Shown here piece by piece: positions 22,532 to 30,851 of a stretch of DNA of 33,272 nt. Position 1 is the stretch's first letter. Every line of letters begins with the position of its first letter. The translations under genes and the position numbers were made by a program. Origin of the DNA: an uncultured Prevotella sp. (GTDB taxonomy: Bacteria; Bacteroidota; Bacteroidia; Bacteroidales; Bacteroidaceae). Where the stretch lies: the NCBI GenBank assembly GCA_905235835.1, contig CAJONQ010000011.1, positions 1-33,272 on the forward strand. Reading direction: 5' to 3'. The notes under the pieces were generated by a model. That model was not told the DNA's origin, ran no database searches, and was given only the letters and a program-made list of their open reading frames with translations.

Positions 22532-23890
22532 TTACTCCATAACGGCTGTCTTGTCTTTCTTGTCGGCAGCCACCTTGATGACAAAGTTCTTGGCGGCATA
22601 GAACGGGGTGAGCGTTATGTCGCAGGTAATCTGCTTGGTGACAGGATCCTGTCGAGGCTCGCCAATCTCATAGTTCTGGAACAGGTTGCCATAGCCCTTG
22701 TATATATTGAGGAACTCCTGAATCTTTGATTTCAGGTTCTTCGGAGAGTTGTACGGATCCCAGTTCTCCAGTGCCACCTCGTGGACAAAGTTCATCAGTA
22801 CCTTCTTCACCCAGTCGAAGACACGTACAATAGGATACTCCTTCATGGCTGCCAGATCGCCGTTGTACAGGGTAGTATTGTTGAACGCCATCACGCGTCC
22901 CTCACTGTAGACCATAGGAATTACTTGATTGTCCATCAGCGAGGCGATCTCTGACTTCAGCAGGTCACTCTTGACACCCTTCACGCCATCCAGGGTACCA
23001 TACTTCTTGCCGCCGGCACCCTGTGCCATGTTGGCGGTCTCGTCGTACAACTTACCGCAGAGGGCTGCAGAAGGAGCGATATAGAATGCTTTCTGGTCCT
23101 CCTCGTCGCTGGACATCTTCTCTGCCTCACGACCGACAATCCAGTTGGCGCACATGATAACGTTCATCAGTTCCTGGTCGCTGTCGCGATAGCCCTCAGT
23201 GTTTGCCTGCAGGTCGTCGAACGAATACTCGTCAGCGTGGTCGGTCAGCAGCATCACCTTATATTTAAATGCCATCTTAGCCCAACGCAGCAGTTCGGTC
23301 TTGTCGTTAAGTACGGACCCAGGGATACATACCAAACTGTAAGCATCCTTCAGACTCAAACGGTCGAAACCGTTGCGCAACAGGTTCTCAACCTCGTTGT
23401 AGAAGCCACTGTCCGCATCGGCAATGTCATCCTTCAGTACGTTGATGATGCGCAGGTTCTTCACCTTGTCAGTACCGCAGGTCTTGAAGAACGAGTCGAG
23501 TTCACGATACGAACGCTCCAGGTTCTGTGTGGCATAGAGGGCATCGGTGATACCCTGCTTCAGCACACCGGTATACTTATCTTCCTCTTTCTTGCAAGCG
23601 TCGGCGTAACCCGTTGCCCCCTCGATGCCGGTCTCGTCCAGCAGTTCCATCCAGCGAGTAATCTCGCGAGTCAGTGCGGCACGCTTGTCCTTGAAACGCT
23701 TGTCCTTCAGGAATACATCCTTGGCTGCCTTGCGTGCAGGATTCATGTTGTCTGCATCCGGCATGAAGCTACGGACGGCATTAAAACCTCCAAACGATGA
23801 CAACAGTTTGCTGACATCCTTGCCTTTCTCTTGTAATTCTGCACCAGCCTGTTCGGCACTCTGTGCTTTCTTCAATTCTGTTTCTGCCAT
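22532..23890 (-). CDS. tssC: T6SS sheath large subunit TssC
   Basis: The 452-residue product matches Bacteroidota TssC in length and order (after tssB). Visible landmarks include a Leu-x-Arg-Ser-Tyr-Arg-Glu-Leu motif (about 126-132), matching the 'EasWrgL' region of TssC, a conserved Asn-Trp-Ile-Val-Gly-Arg-Glu (about 246-252), and a C-terminal Asp-Ile-Thr-Leu-Thr-Pro-Phe-Tyr-Ala-Ala-Lys-Asn-Phe (about 424-436), the counterpart of the 'v.p.fp.r.f...f' tail strand. TssB and TssC form the contractile sheath in the cytoplasm. ATTATGG start context. A regulator gene separates tssC from tssB by 27 bases. Confidence 0.85.
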   Translation of the reverse strand: MAETELKKAQSAEQAGAELQEKGKDVSKLLSSFGGFNAVRSFMPDADNMNPARKAAKDVFLKDKRFKDKRAALTREITRWMELLDETGIEGATGYADACKKEEDKYTGVLKQGITDALYATQNLERSYRELDSFFKTCGTDKVKNLRIINVLKDDIADADSGFYNEVENLLRNGFDRLSLKDAYSLVCIPGSVLNDKTELLRWAKMAFKYKVMLLTDHADEYSFDDLQANTEGYRDSDQELMNVIMCANWIVGREAEKMSSDEEDQKAFYIAPSAALCGKLYDETANMAQGAGGKKYGTLDGVKGVKSDLLKSEIASLMDNQVIPMVYSEGRVMAFNNTTLYNGDLAAMKEYPIVRVFDWVKKVLMNFVHEVALENWDPYNSPKNLKSKIQEFLNIYKGYGNLFQNYEIGEPRQDPVTKQITCDITLTPFYAAKNFVIKVAADKKDKTAVME

Positions 23891-23917
23891 AATATTGATT
23901 TTTTTATTTGCCTGTGT

Positions 23918-24466
23918 TTAATATAAAGTCTTTTTCTTGTCTACCATCATACGGAACTCAACCGGGCTCATCCCTATTGCCTCGTTACATTTACGCTGAA
24001 AGGTACGGACGGAGTTGAAACCCGCATCTTCGCTGACGGAGGCAATTCCATATTCTGGATGCTCGCGAAGCAGCTGCACACCGCGAATCAGGCGGAGATT
24101 GTCCAGGTAATTGTCGGCAGACTTGTAAAAAGTATTGTGGAAAAGGCGCGACAACCGAGTTTGTGAGATACCCAGCAACTGGGCTAATTGGGGGGCATTG
24201 AAGTCACCCTTCATCACAAAGGAGTCCTGCTCCAGCCGATTTTCTATCAGTGCCAGCAGTTCAGCATCGTCTGCCATGTCCGCCTTCAGCACTTTACGGT
24301 GGTCTTTGTCCAACTCTTCCTTTAGCCAGTTAACACGCTGGCGAAGCTCGTACCACATACACAACTGATCACTCAGTTGGAGGTTACGCCTAATGAGTTG
24401 GGAATTCTCCTCCTCCAGTTTACTGACGGTCTCACGTAGACGACGGATTTCTTCTAACTCACTCAT
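23918..24466 (-). CDS. AraC-type DNA-binding regulator with an N-terminal coiled coil
   Basis: The 182-residue product has a coiled coil at about 1-55 and an AraC/XylS-type double helix-turn-helix at about 85-175. The first helix pair includes Leu-Ala-Gln-Leu-Leu-Gly-Ile-Ser-Gln-Thr-Arg-Leu-Ser-Arg-Leu-Phe. The second has Ile-Ala-Ser-Val-Ser-Glu-Asp-Ala-Gly-Phe-Asn-Ser-Val-Arg-Thr-Phe-Gln-Arg and the Gly-Met-Ser-Pro-Val-Glu-Phe-Arg end, the family's 'GxSPxxfR'. There is no ligand-binding or receiver domain. It lies inside the sheath operon, 18 bases after tssB and 27 before tssC, so it is probably a T6SS autoregulator. The coiled coil may mediate dimerisation or contact with sheath parts. Confidence 0.85.
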   Translation of the reverse strand: MSELEEIRRLRETVSKLEEENSQLIRRNLQLSDQLCMWYELRQRVNWLKEELDKDHRKVLKADMADDAELLALIENRLEQDSFVMKGDFNAPQLAQLLGISQTRLSRLFHNTFYKSADNYLDNLRLIRGVQLLREHPEYGIASVSEDAGFNSVRTFQRKCNEAIGMSPVEFRMMVDKKKTLY

Positions 24467-24484
24467 CGATGCCTATCCTAATAT

Positions 24485-24949
24485 TTACTCAGCGGCTTTC
24501 AGCTCGTCCAGCATAGACTGCAGCATCTGCTTCAACTCCTCGCGGCTGCCGGCTTCCTTCAGGATGTCACGCAGTTTGCGGTTCTGTTCAATGCTCTTGC
24601 GAATCTTCTGGTTCGTTTCAATTTTCATCTTCACACCAGAGAGGAAGGGGCTGTTCTCAACCAGACGACCCTTGCCGCCATTAGCCTCGAAGTCACGAAT
24701 CTCGCTGAAACGCAGAGTCTCGTCAACGCTGCCGCCCTCTTCGTCAGTAAACGACACGTCTACCTTCGGTTTGAAATGAGCAAAAGCGTCCTCGATGTTC
24801 TGGATGTTCTCTACTAACTCAGGCTCACCAGGATCTACATCAGTGGTGTACTGGTCAATCATCAACGTCTTGTTCTGGTCGATGAGACTAACTTTCGCGC
24901 TGGTCTCCTCATCGGGAGCCATTGAGATAAAATTCTCCTTAATTGCCAT
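24485..24949 (-). CDS. tssB: T6SS sheath small subunit TssB
   Basis: The 154-residue product starts with an extended strand, has Asp-Val-Ser-Phe-Thr-Asp-Glu-Glu-Gly-Gly (about 64-73), comparable to the 'l.v.f......L' strand of TssB, and ends in helices with Leu-Arg-Asp-Ile-Leu-Lys-Glu-Ala-Gly-Ser-Arg-Glu-Glu-Leu, the usual 'l.e.l.....L..l..d' tail that supports sheath subunits. Length and position before tssC fit. It acts with TssC as the contractile sheath that TssH disassembles. The gene follows tssH after 55 very AT-rich bases in which I see no promoter box. Confidence 0.8.
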   Translation of the reverse strand: MAIKENFISMAPDEETSAKVSLIDQNKTLMIDQYTTDVDPGEPELVENIQNIEDAFAHFKPKVDVSFTDEEGGSVDETLRFSEIRDFEANGGKGRLVENSPFLSGVKMKIETNQKIRKSIEQNRKLRDILKEAGSREELKQMLQSMLDELKAAE

Positions 24950-25004
24950 AATGATGTTTGTTTTAAAAAACTTATTATATTATTTATATTTAATCCTATA
25001 ATAA

Positions 25005-27233
25005 TTAACTCTTAATTTCAAATTTCGGGTTGCCTGCCTCGTCGAGCTGTACCTCTATGGTGTCGCCTGACTTTACCTTGCCGGCTATCAGCATCTTCGA
25101 GATGGGGTTGCGCAACTCTTTGCGGATGATGCCCAGAACGGGGCGCGCACCATATTGCTGGTTGTAGCCGCGCAGGGCTATCTCCTTGTGAGCCTCTGGG
25201 GTCAGCGTAAGGCTGATGTTCTGCTCCTTCAGCAACTTCAACAGTCCCTTCAGATGGATGTCGAAGATGGCTGTCACCATCTTGTCGGTAATCGGTGCGA
25301 ATGGCACGATTTCTGTCAGACGGGCGAGGAACTCAGGACGGAAATAGCCTTGCATGATGTCCATCAGTTCGTTGTTCTCTGGCACGATGCCGTTGTTGAA
25401 CTTCTCCACGATGTTCTGTGCGCCGATATTCGAGGTGAACAGGATGAGGGCGTTGGAGAAGTCGCCCACACGTCCCAGACGGTCGTGCAACTTGCCCTCG
25501 TCGAGAATCTGCAGGAAGAGGTCGAACACCGACTTGTGGGCTTTCTCAATCTCGTCGAACAGAACGACGGAGTAGGGTGTCTGACGAATCTTGTTGACCA
25601 GCAGACCGCCTTCCTCGTAACCTACATAGCCCGGAGGCGCACCATAGAGCAGGGCTACGGAGTGCTCCTCCTTGAATTCGGACATGTCGAAACGTATCAG
25701 GGCACTCTCGTCGCCGAAAAGGAAGGCTGCCAGTGCCTTGGAGAGCTCTGTCTTACCGGTACCCGTTGGACCGAGGAAGAAGAACGAGCCCATAGGCTGT
25801 CCCTTCTTGTTCAGACCCGAGCGAGCCTCGAAGACGGCGTCGAGCACCTTCTTGACAGCATGGTCCTGACCGACCACACGCTGTTTCAGCGTCTCCTCGC
25901 CGCCCAGCAGACGGTCACGCTCAGAGGTCTGCACCTTACCGAGGGGTATACCTGTCTGTTTTGCCACCACCGATGTCAGGTCTTCTGTCGAGAGTTCGGT
26001 ATGCTTCTTGTCCTCTTCGCCCAAATCGTTCTCCACCTTGACGTGTGACATCGTACGGTCGAGCAGGTCGATAGCAGATGCAGGCAATGATTTCTCGGTC
26101 ATATAACGCTTGGCAAGGCGGATGGATTCTTCCAGCACGCCTTCGCCGATGGTCAGTCCGTGATAGGTCTCGTAGGAAGGCATGATGCCTTTCAGTATGT
26201 CCATCGTCTGGTCAACGGTAGGCTCCTCGATGGAAATCTTCTCTAAGTTCGACACCAGTTCCTTGTCGGTCTCGATATGCTTGGTGAATCCGTCGATGCT
26301 CGATGTTGCCAACAGTTGCAGGCGTCCCTTGGAAAGCTCGTTCTTCAGCAGGATAGAGGTGCCGAAGAGTGCGCCTTGCTTGTCGAACAACTTGTCGACG
26401 CTCTCGATAATCAGAACGGCATTGGGCAAAGCCTCAATCTCGTTGATGACACCCTTGAAACGGTCTTCCACCTCGCCTTTGTATTGAGCGTCGCCACCCA
26501 GGGCGGCAGTGTCTAACTCGTATGCCAAAGCGTTGCTCAGGAAACCAGGCACGTTGCCTGCCGCCAACTGCTTTACGAAACCGTTCACTAACGAGGTCTT
26601 GCCCACGCCTGTCTCACCGGTAATCAGCAGGTTTGCCTTGGTCTTTCTGCCTAAGATCTCGAAGATGACCGACATCTCGTTCTCGAAACCGATAATCTCG
26701 TCGATATGACCGGCATGTGCTACTGCTGTCAGGTCGATGCAGTATTTCCCTAAATTGCCTTTACCCGTACCGGGAGTCTTCTTCGTCAGTTCGGCACCCT
26801 CCATATAAGGGGCTTCCACGTTGGCACCGCCTCCCATCTTATCGCTGATCTCTGAGGGTGTCAGAGGCAGTGTCTTCAGGACATCGAACGGAAAACCTAC
26901 CCCTGGCGTAACCAGCGATGCCAGTACGCAGACATCCGTACAGTCGTCGAGATTGAACTTCACTTTGTAATTCTCGGCTTCCTCCAGCACGTTGAGTGAC
27001 TCGTCGGAGTACTCCAAGTCGCGCATCGGTCTGGCAGAATGGGGAGCCAGTTGCATCTGCACGTCAGCCCAGTCCTGTAGATAATAATAATCTTTGTTCA
27101 TCTCCTTTTCCAGGAAACTCACCAGTCCGATTTCTTTATGAAGTATAGCCTTAAACAGATGTGCAGGGTAGATGGCATCGCTACCATATTCCTCAGCGAA
27201 GGAATTTGCAATGCTTTTTAGTTTTGCATTCAT
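25005..27233 (-). CDS. tssH: T6SS sheath-recycling unfoldase TssH (ClpV-like AAA+ ATPase)
   Basis: The 742-residue product is a two-ring ClpB/ClpV-type ATPase: a Clp-N-like domain (about 1-140), first AAA+ domain with Walker A Gly-Glu-Thr-Gly-Val-Gly-Lys-Thr (206-213) and pore loop Gln-Tyr-Lys-Gly (250-253), and second AAA+ domain with Walker A Gly-Pro-Thr-Gly-Thr-Gly-Lys-Thr (488-495), pore loop Gly-Tyr-Val-Gly (535-538) and Walker B Val-Val-Leu-Phe-Asp-Glu (556-561). In the first domain Walker B reads Val-Leu-Ile-Ile-Glu-Ser instead of the usual ending in Asp-Glu, and the usual Glu-Arg-Arg-Phe arginine fingers read Val-Ser-Asn-Leu, so it probably binds but does not hydrolyse ATP. There is little of a ClpB middle domain. 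The ATG at 27233 is preferred over the in-frame TTG at 27239. It recycles contracted TssBC sheath. Confidence 0.9.
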   Translation of the reverse strand: MNAKLKSIANSFAEEYGSDAIYPAHLFKAILHKEIGLVSFLEKEMNKDYYYLQDWADVQMQLAPHSARPMRDLEYSDESLNVLEEAENYKVKFNLDDCTDVCVLASLVTPGVGFPFDVLKTLPLTPSEISDKMGGGANVEAPYMEGAELTKKTPGTGKGNLGKYCIDLTAVAHAGHIDEIIGFENEMSVIFEILGRKTKANLLITGETGVGKTSLVNGFVKQLAAGNVPGFLSNALAYELDTAALGGDAQYKGEVEDRFKGVINEIEALPNAVLIIESVDKLFDKQGALFGTSILLKNELSKGRLQLLATSSIDGFTKHIETDKELVSNLEKISIEEPTVDQTMDILKGIMPSYETYHGLTIGEGVLEESIRLAKRYMTEKSLPASAIDLLDRTMSHVKVENDLGEEDKKHTELSTEDLTSVVAKQTGIPLGKVQTSERDRLLGGEETLKQRVVGQDHAVKKVLDAVFEARSGLNKKGQPMGSFFFLGPTGTGKTELSKALAAFLFGDESALIRFDMSEFKEEHSVALLYGAPPGYVGYEEGGLLVNKIRQTPYSVVLFDEIEKAHKSVFDLFLQILDEGKLHDRLGRVGDFSNALILFTSNIGAQNIVEKFNNGIVPENNELMDIMQGYFRPEFLARLTEIVPFAPITDKMVTAIFDIHLKGLLKLLKEQNISLTLTPEAHKEIALRGYNQQYGARPVLGIIRKELRNPISKMLIAGKVKSGDTIEVQLDEAGNPKFEIKS

Positions 27234-27274
27234 CTTCAATAGGTTTGTATTGGTTTTTATTATATTACTGAATG

Positions 27275-27282
27275 CAAAAATA
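27275..27282 (-). promoter_or_regulatory. Possible -7 box of the T6SS operon promoter
   Basis: TATTTTTG on the minus strand fits TAnnTTTG and lies about 42 bases before the tssH ATG. Only TTTA is found further upstream, at a poor spacing, so the call is weak. The region 27240-27357 is very AT-rich and holds nothing else recognisable. Confidence 0.35.
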
Positions 27283-27357
27283 ATAAAAAGTATCTATTTC
27301 CTGCTATAAATAAAGGGGAAAATGCCTATTTTAACATTTTTTTTCTCTAAAAACTTA

Positions 27358-27386
27358 GGCTGGACTCCAGAGCGTGAAATCCAGCC
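27358..27386 (-). terminator. Rho-independent terminator of the polysaccharide operon
   Basis: GGCTGGA (27358-27364) pairs with TCCAGCC (27380-27386) around a 15-base loop that can pair further. On the minus strand the stem is followed by TAAGTTTTTAGAG. It lies 33 bases after the stop of the small lipoprotein gene and separates it from the T6SS operon. Confidence 0.6.
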
Positions 27387-27418
27387 AATATTATTCAGGG
27401 GGTGAGAGGTGGGGGGGC

Positions 27419-27802
27419 TTAGTACTTATGGAAGTTCCACGTCTTGCTCTCTTTGCTCAGTACGAGGATGTCCCCGTTGACTGACTCTATCTTCACCCGG
27501 ATGTTGTTAAAGGGTTTGAAACCGAAGGACTCCTCCACCATGACGGTGTCGGATTTCAGCTCTTCTGCCGAATAGCACTGGATGAAAAGACTGTCACCCT
27601 GATGCTGGAAGTTACTATAGACGCGATTTCCTTCTGAGTTCTGAAACAATGCTATAGAACCGGAGAAACTCAGATACTCAGTGTCTGACTCTGCCATCTG
27701 CCACATACCGAACAAGTCACCAGCCTCACTTCCCTCTTGACAGGAGGTAAGAAGGAAGACGGAAGATGTAAGAAGGATGATGTATTTAAAGAATCTTGCC
27801 AT
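27419..27802 (-). CDS. Small lipocalin-like lipoprotein
   Basis: The 127-residue product has a signal peptide with lipobox Leu-Leu-Thr-Ser-Cys21 and a beta-rich domain with an early Gly-Met-Trp-Gln-Met motif, as in Bacteroidales lipocalin-like lipoproteins ('G.W.l'). It should sit in the outer membrane. I chose the ATG at 27802, because residues before it in the longer open frame do not form a signal peptide. The start overlaps the end of the Wzi-like gene by 17 bases, so the two are translated as one operon. Its role in polysaccharide assembly is unknown. Confidence 0.7.
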   Translation of the reverse strand: MARFFKYIILLTSSVFLLTSCQEGSEAGDLFGMWQMAESDTEYLSFSGSIALFQNSEGNRVYSNFQHQGDSLFIQCYSAEELKSDTVMVEESFGFKPFNNIRVKIESVNGDILVLSKESKTWNFHKY

Positions 27803-29279
27803 GGAAGTTAATTTTGAAGTTAAACGTAGAGCAGTCACCATAGATATTGCCCTTGTCGAAAGCGTAGGCGGCAGAGAACTGCCAGGGACCTGACTGGTAG
27901 ATACCTTGGAATACCGCATCGAAGGAGTGGTGCTTAGGAGAAAAAGGTACATAATATGTTCCCCATCCCTCCCGATAGGAACCTTTCACCAGGTATGACA
28001 AATGGTCGGTAATTTCCCCATTCACTCCTAAGTGCCATGCCTTGACACGGTTGTCGCGATATAACAGATACCCGTCCTTATTATAAATAGGGGAGGCAAT
28101 GAGTGCGTTGCCAGGTGTCATGCCGTAGTATGCGTAGCCGTCATAGAAAGAGTGATTGTAGTATTCGTCAACACCAGTCACTTTGTCTTTTATCTGACTA
28201 CGGATAGGCTCTGGATAGTCACCGCCATCCCAGTGAATAGGTCCCGACTGGTTGGTGGTTTGGAAGTATTCAAATACAGCACCCCTAACATACTGTCTGC
28301 CAGGTGTCTTGTTCTTGTATTGCAATCCCCAGAGACCGTCCCATCCATTACCCTTACGGATACCAGAGCCGTCCTCAAAAGGATTGTCAAGGTAAGCCTG
28401 TAGCTGATGGTTCTTATTGATGTTCCAGCCGATCTGATAGGTCATCACACCGACATGGTTGCCATAGACCCAGTCTTCCATTGCGTCATTCTCAAAATAC
28501 TTGCTGTCGCCTGTCGGGAGAATAGCTCTCCAGAATGCCTTGAGATTGGCAGGTTTCTTTTTGGCTACGATCTCCCCATTTTTATACATATACATCGTAC
28601 CGCCAAACTGTACTGCATGCTCAATACCGATGGTAACGAAAATCAGTTTCTCTGGATTACTGCGGAAATACAGATGTTTCTGGTGGTAATAGGCTCCTTT
28701 GGCATATCTGGCGTTATTACCCTCGTTGAACTGTTTCTCATGATAGTTGTTGTCCAAGAACTTACCATAGCCGAAGTCGAAGTTGATCTGCAGCCAGTTC
28801 TTGGTATAGGGAACCGTCCAGAAACCATTGGTACCGAAGTGTACCTGTGGGATGGGCTTGGCGTTGGTGCCTTTCACGAAGGAACCCGTCGAGAGCAGGT
28901 TGTCACGCACCACCTGTTGCCGTTCTCTGGCTCCTGCCTCCAAGAAGAAAGACTTCCATGTGAGATTGGCATAGCATTGTTGCAGATACGCCTTATGGTC
29001 AGCATGTAAAGAGGCGACCACATCCACAGCCCCCGACAACTTCCAGTTCTTGTTGAAGGCATGCTCCACATTGACGGCACCACGAAGGTAAGCCGTGTTG
29101 GGACGGGTGGCGAGTACATGATGACGGTTGGTCACCAACTGGAATGCTGTATAGTCACCTGTTCCGACAGCCGTCTCTGCCGTCAGGTCATAGGTGATCT
29201 GGGTTCCCAGTGAGTCCTGTGCCTTCGTTGTATAAGACAAGAACGTGACTAAAATAAATAGGGTGAGTTTATGTTTCAT
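27786..29279 (-). CDS. Wzi-like capsule assembly outer membrane protein
   Basis: The 497-residue product has a signal peptide (about 1-21, Thr-Lys-Ala-Gln) followed by alternating beta-strands with many Tyr, Trp and Asn, typical of an outer-membrane barrel. It resembles Bacteroidota Wzi/'capsule assembly protein' members, including the Phe-Leu-Glu-Ala-Gly-Ala-Arg-Glu-Arg segment near 94 and a strand-turn pattern through the C-terminus. Wzi holds capsular polysaccharide at the cell surface. The ATG at 29279 is preferred over an upstream in-frame GTG (29288). It follows the phosphoglycosyl transferase gene by about 16 bases and overlaps the lipoprotein gene, which supports a surface-polysaccharide operon. 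Confidence 0.75.
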   Translation of the reverse strand: MKHKLTLFILVTFLSYTTKAQDSLGTQITYDLTAETAVGTGDYTAFQLVTNRHHVLATRPNTAYLRGAVNVEHAFNKNWKLSGAVDVVASLHADHKAYLQQCYANLTWKSFFLEAGARERQQVVRDNLLSTGSFVKGTNAKPIPQVHFGTNGFWTVPYTKNWLQINFDFGYGKFLDNNYHEKQFNEGNNARYAKGAYYHQKHLYFRSNPEKLIFVTIGIEHAVQFGGTMYMYKNGEIVAKKKPANLKAFWRAILPTGDSKYFENDAMEDWVYGNHVGVMTYQIGWNINKNHQLQAYLDNPFEDGSGIRKGNGWDGLWGLQYKNKTPGRQYVRGAVFEYFQTTNQSGPIHWDGGDYPEPIRSQIKDKVTGVDEYYNHSFYDGYAYYGMTPGNALIASPIYNKDGYLLYRDNRVKAWHLGVNGEITDHLSYLVKGSYREGWGTYYVPFSPKHHSFDAVFQGIYQSGPWQFSAAYAFDKGNIYGDCSTFNFKINFHGKIL

Positions 29280-29295
29280 AGGCTTCACTAATTTC

Positions 29296-29922
29296 TTAGA
29301 ATTTCTTTCCTGTCGCTACATGCATTACAGTAAGGAACATAATCTTTAAATCCTCCCACCATGACCTGCGCTTGAGGTAGTCTAAGTCCATCTCCAAGCG
29401 TGTCAGCATCTTCTCCATTGTGTCTGTATAGCCATTATACAGGGTGGCATAGGAGGTGACTCCCGGTCGTATCTGGTATAGATATTTATAGCGGCAGTCC
29501 TGTTTCATAATCTGGTCGATATAGAACTTACGCTCAGGGCGGGGACCGACGAAAGACATGTCCCCTTTGAATACGTTCCATAACTGGGGCAGTTCGTCAA
29601 GATGATGGCTGCGTAAAAATCTTCCTGTGTTTGTCAAGCGGTCCTCATTCTCTTGATCGCACAGTTCAGGTCCATTTTTCTCTGCGTCCTCTTTCATGCT
29701 GCGGAACTTATAGATGTAGAACGGTCGCCCGAACCTGCCGATACGCTCCTGTTTATATATCACCTTTCCCCCGTCATCTTTCTTGATGCGGAGATAACAA
29801 TAGAGAAACAGTGGAGATGAAAGGATTAGAAATATGATAGAGAACAAAAAGTCAAACCACCGTTTCACCTCTCGTTCAAAAGCATTCATTCCATCGAAAA
29901 TATAAGGGTAGTTTTGTTCCAT
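29296..29922 (-). CDS. Phosphoglycosyl transferase (WbaP/WcaJ-type sugar transferase)
   Basis: The 208-residue product is a small monotopic phosphoglycosyl transferase. It has one hydrophobic re-entrant segment (about 23-43), a Tyr-Lys-Phe-Arg-Ser-Met motif (about 69-74), the catalytic region Leu-Asp-Glu-Leu-Pro-Gln-Leu-Trp-Asn-Val (about 108-117) with the Asp-Glu dyad, and Phe-Val-Gly-Pro-Arg-Pro-Glu. The family moves a phosphosugar from a UDP-sugar to undecaprenyl phosphate at the inner membrane, the first step of polysaccharide assembly. No long N-terminal membrane domain is present. It is 40 bases after the GT2 gene. Confidence 0.9.
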   Translation of the reverse strand: MEQNYPYIFDGMNAFEREVKRWFDFLFSIIFLILSSPLFLYCYLRIKKDDGGKVIYKQERIGRFGRPFYIYKFRSMKEDAEKNGPELCDQENEDRLTNTGRFLRSHHLDELPQLWNVFKGDMSFVGPRPERKFYIDQIMKQDCRYKYLYQIRPGVTSYATLYNGYTDTMEKMLTRLEMDLDYLKRRSWWEDLKIMFLTVMHVATGKKF

Positions 29923-29962
29923 CAGCAGCTTATTTTACTTAAATAACGCATTGCTTATTTAT

Positions 29963-30775
29963 TTATTGTGTGTTTTTCTCTTTTATGGTGGCGAGATAGC
30001 GTTTACTGTCTCTTTTTCGTTTCCATACCTTAATAAAATAGGTCGGAATAAAATTGGTGAAAAAGTATAGGTATGCTTTGATGTTTGAGTATCCAAACAC
30101 CGTCTCATAGACATTGACATTATATTTAATCAATGAGAATTTGTTGCTGGAGACAGAGTTCTCTCGTTGGCGATAGTAAGCAAGCGGCTCCGTGATACAG
30201 AAACAGATCTGGCACTCTTTCAGAATGTTCAGGAATAAAGCCCAGTCCTGACGCTTACGGATGGCAGGCATGTAGAACTTATGACCTAATCGCTTGATAT
30301 CGTAGATGGCAGTCAGACAACCAATCTTATTGTCATGTTTCATCATCCCTAAAGTTAGATACTTAGGCGATATGTTGATGCCAGTTGTCTCGTTATTGTC
30401 ATCACATATCAGATAGGAACAGCTGCATAAAGCACAGTCTTTGCGGGTCATGTGCTTGATCTGTTTCTCCAGTTTCTCAGGGAACCATCGGTCATCGCAG
30501 TCGCAGAAGGCGATATAGCGCCCATTAGCCCTTTCGATAGACTTGTTGCGGGCGACAGCAGGACCACAGTTCTCCTTCAGGTATTCCACCTTGACACGGG
30601 GGTCTCTTTGGGAAAATTGCTGCAGGATACGCTTTGTCTGATCCGAAGAGCAATCATCAGTAATGAGCAGTTCCAAGTTGGTGTAAGTCTGTCCCAAAAT
30701 ACTCTCAATGCTGTCGGCAAGATACCTGCTGGCATTGTAGGTGGGCATGATGACGGATACTAACTCTTGGCTCAT
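29963..30775 (-). CDS. Family 2 glycosyltransferase (GT-A fold)
   Basis: The 270-residue product begins with the GT2 start Val-Ser-Val-Ile-Met-Pro-Thr-Tyr-Asn-Ala and has Glu-Leu-Leu-Ile-Thr-Asp-Asp-Cys-Ser-Ser-Asp (nucleotide site), Gly-Pro-Ala-Val-Ala-Arg-Asn, and a DxD motif in Phe-Cys-Asp-Cys-Asp-Asp-Arg-Trp (about 91-98). It should add a sugar to an undecaprenyl-linked chain in the cytoplasm. The C-terminal part is hydrophobic in places and variable. The gene opens an operon with a consensus promoter. The sugar specificity cannot be told. Confidence 0.9.
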   Translation of the reverse strand: MSQELVSVIMPTYNASRYLADSIESILGQTYTNLELLITDDCSSDQTKRILQQFSQRDPRVKVEYLKENCGPAVARNKSIERANGRYIAFCDCDDRWFPEKLEKQIKHMTRKDCALCSCSYLICDDNNETTGINISPKYLTLGMMKHDNKIGCLTAIYDIKRLGHKFYMPAIRKRQDWALFLNILKECQICFCITEPLAYYRQRENSVSSNKFSLIKYNVNVYETVFGYSNIKAYLYFFTNFIPTYFIKVWKRKRDSKRYLATIKEKNTQ

Positions 30776-30804
30776 TTACTGATAAATGATTTTCTAAACG
30801 GGTG

Positions 30805-30836
30805 CAAAGTTACTCTTTTTATTTGAAATACCCAAA
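30805..30836 (-). promoter_or_regulatory. Bacteroidales-type promoter of the polysaccharide operon
   Basis: TTTG (30836-30833), a 20-base spacer and TAACTTTG (30812-30805) match the Bacteroidota -33/-7 consensus closely. Transcription would begin about 25 bases before the GT2 start. Confidence 0.75.
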
Positions 30837-30851
30837 TAGTTCCTAATAATA

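Noticed and set aside
25155..26048. 297-codon open frame on the plus strand opposite tssH
   Set aside because: Antisense shadow of the AAA+ motifs; composition is unlike a real protein and there is no start context.
27803..27952. Upstream extension of the small lipoprotein gene to 177 residues
   Set aside because: The extra 50 residues overlap the Wzi-like gene in another frame and hide an excellent lipoprotein signal peptide that begins at the ATG at 27802.
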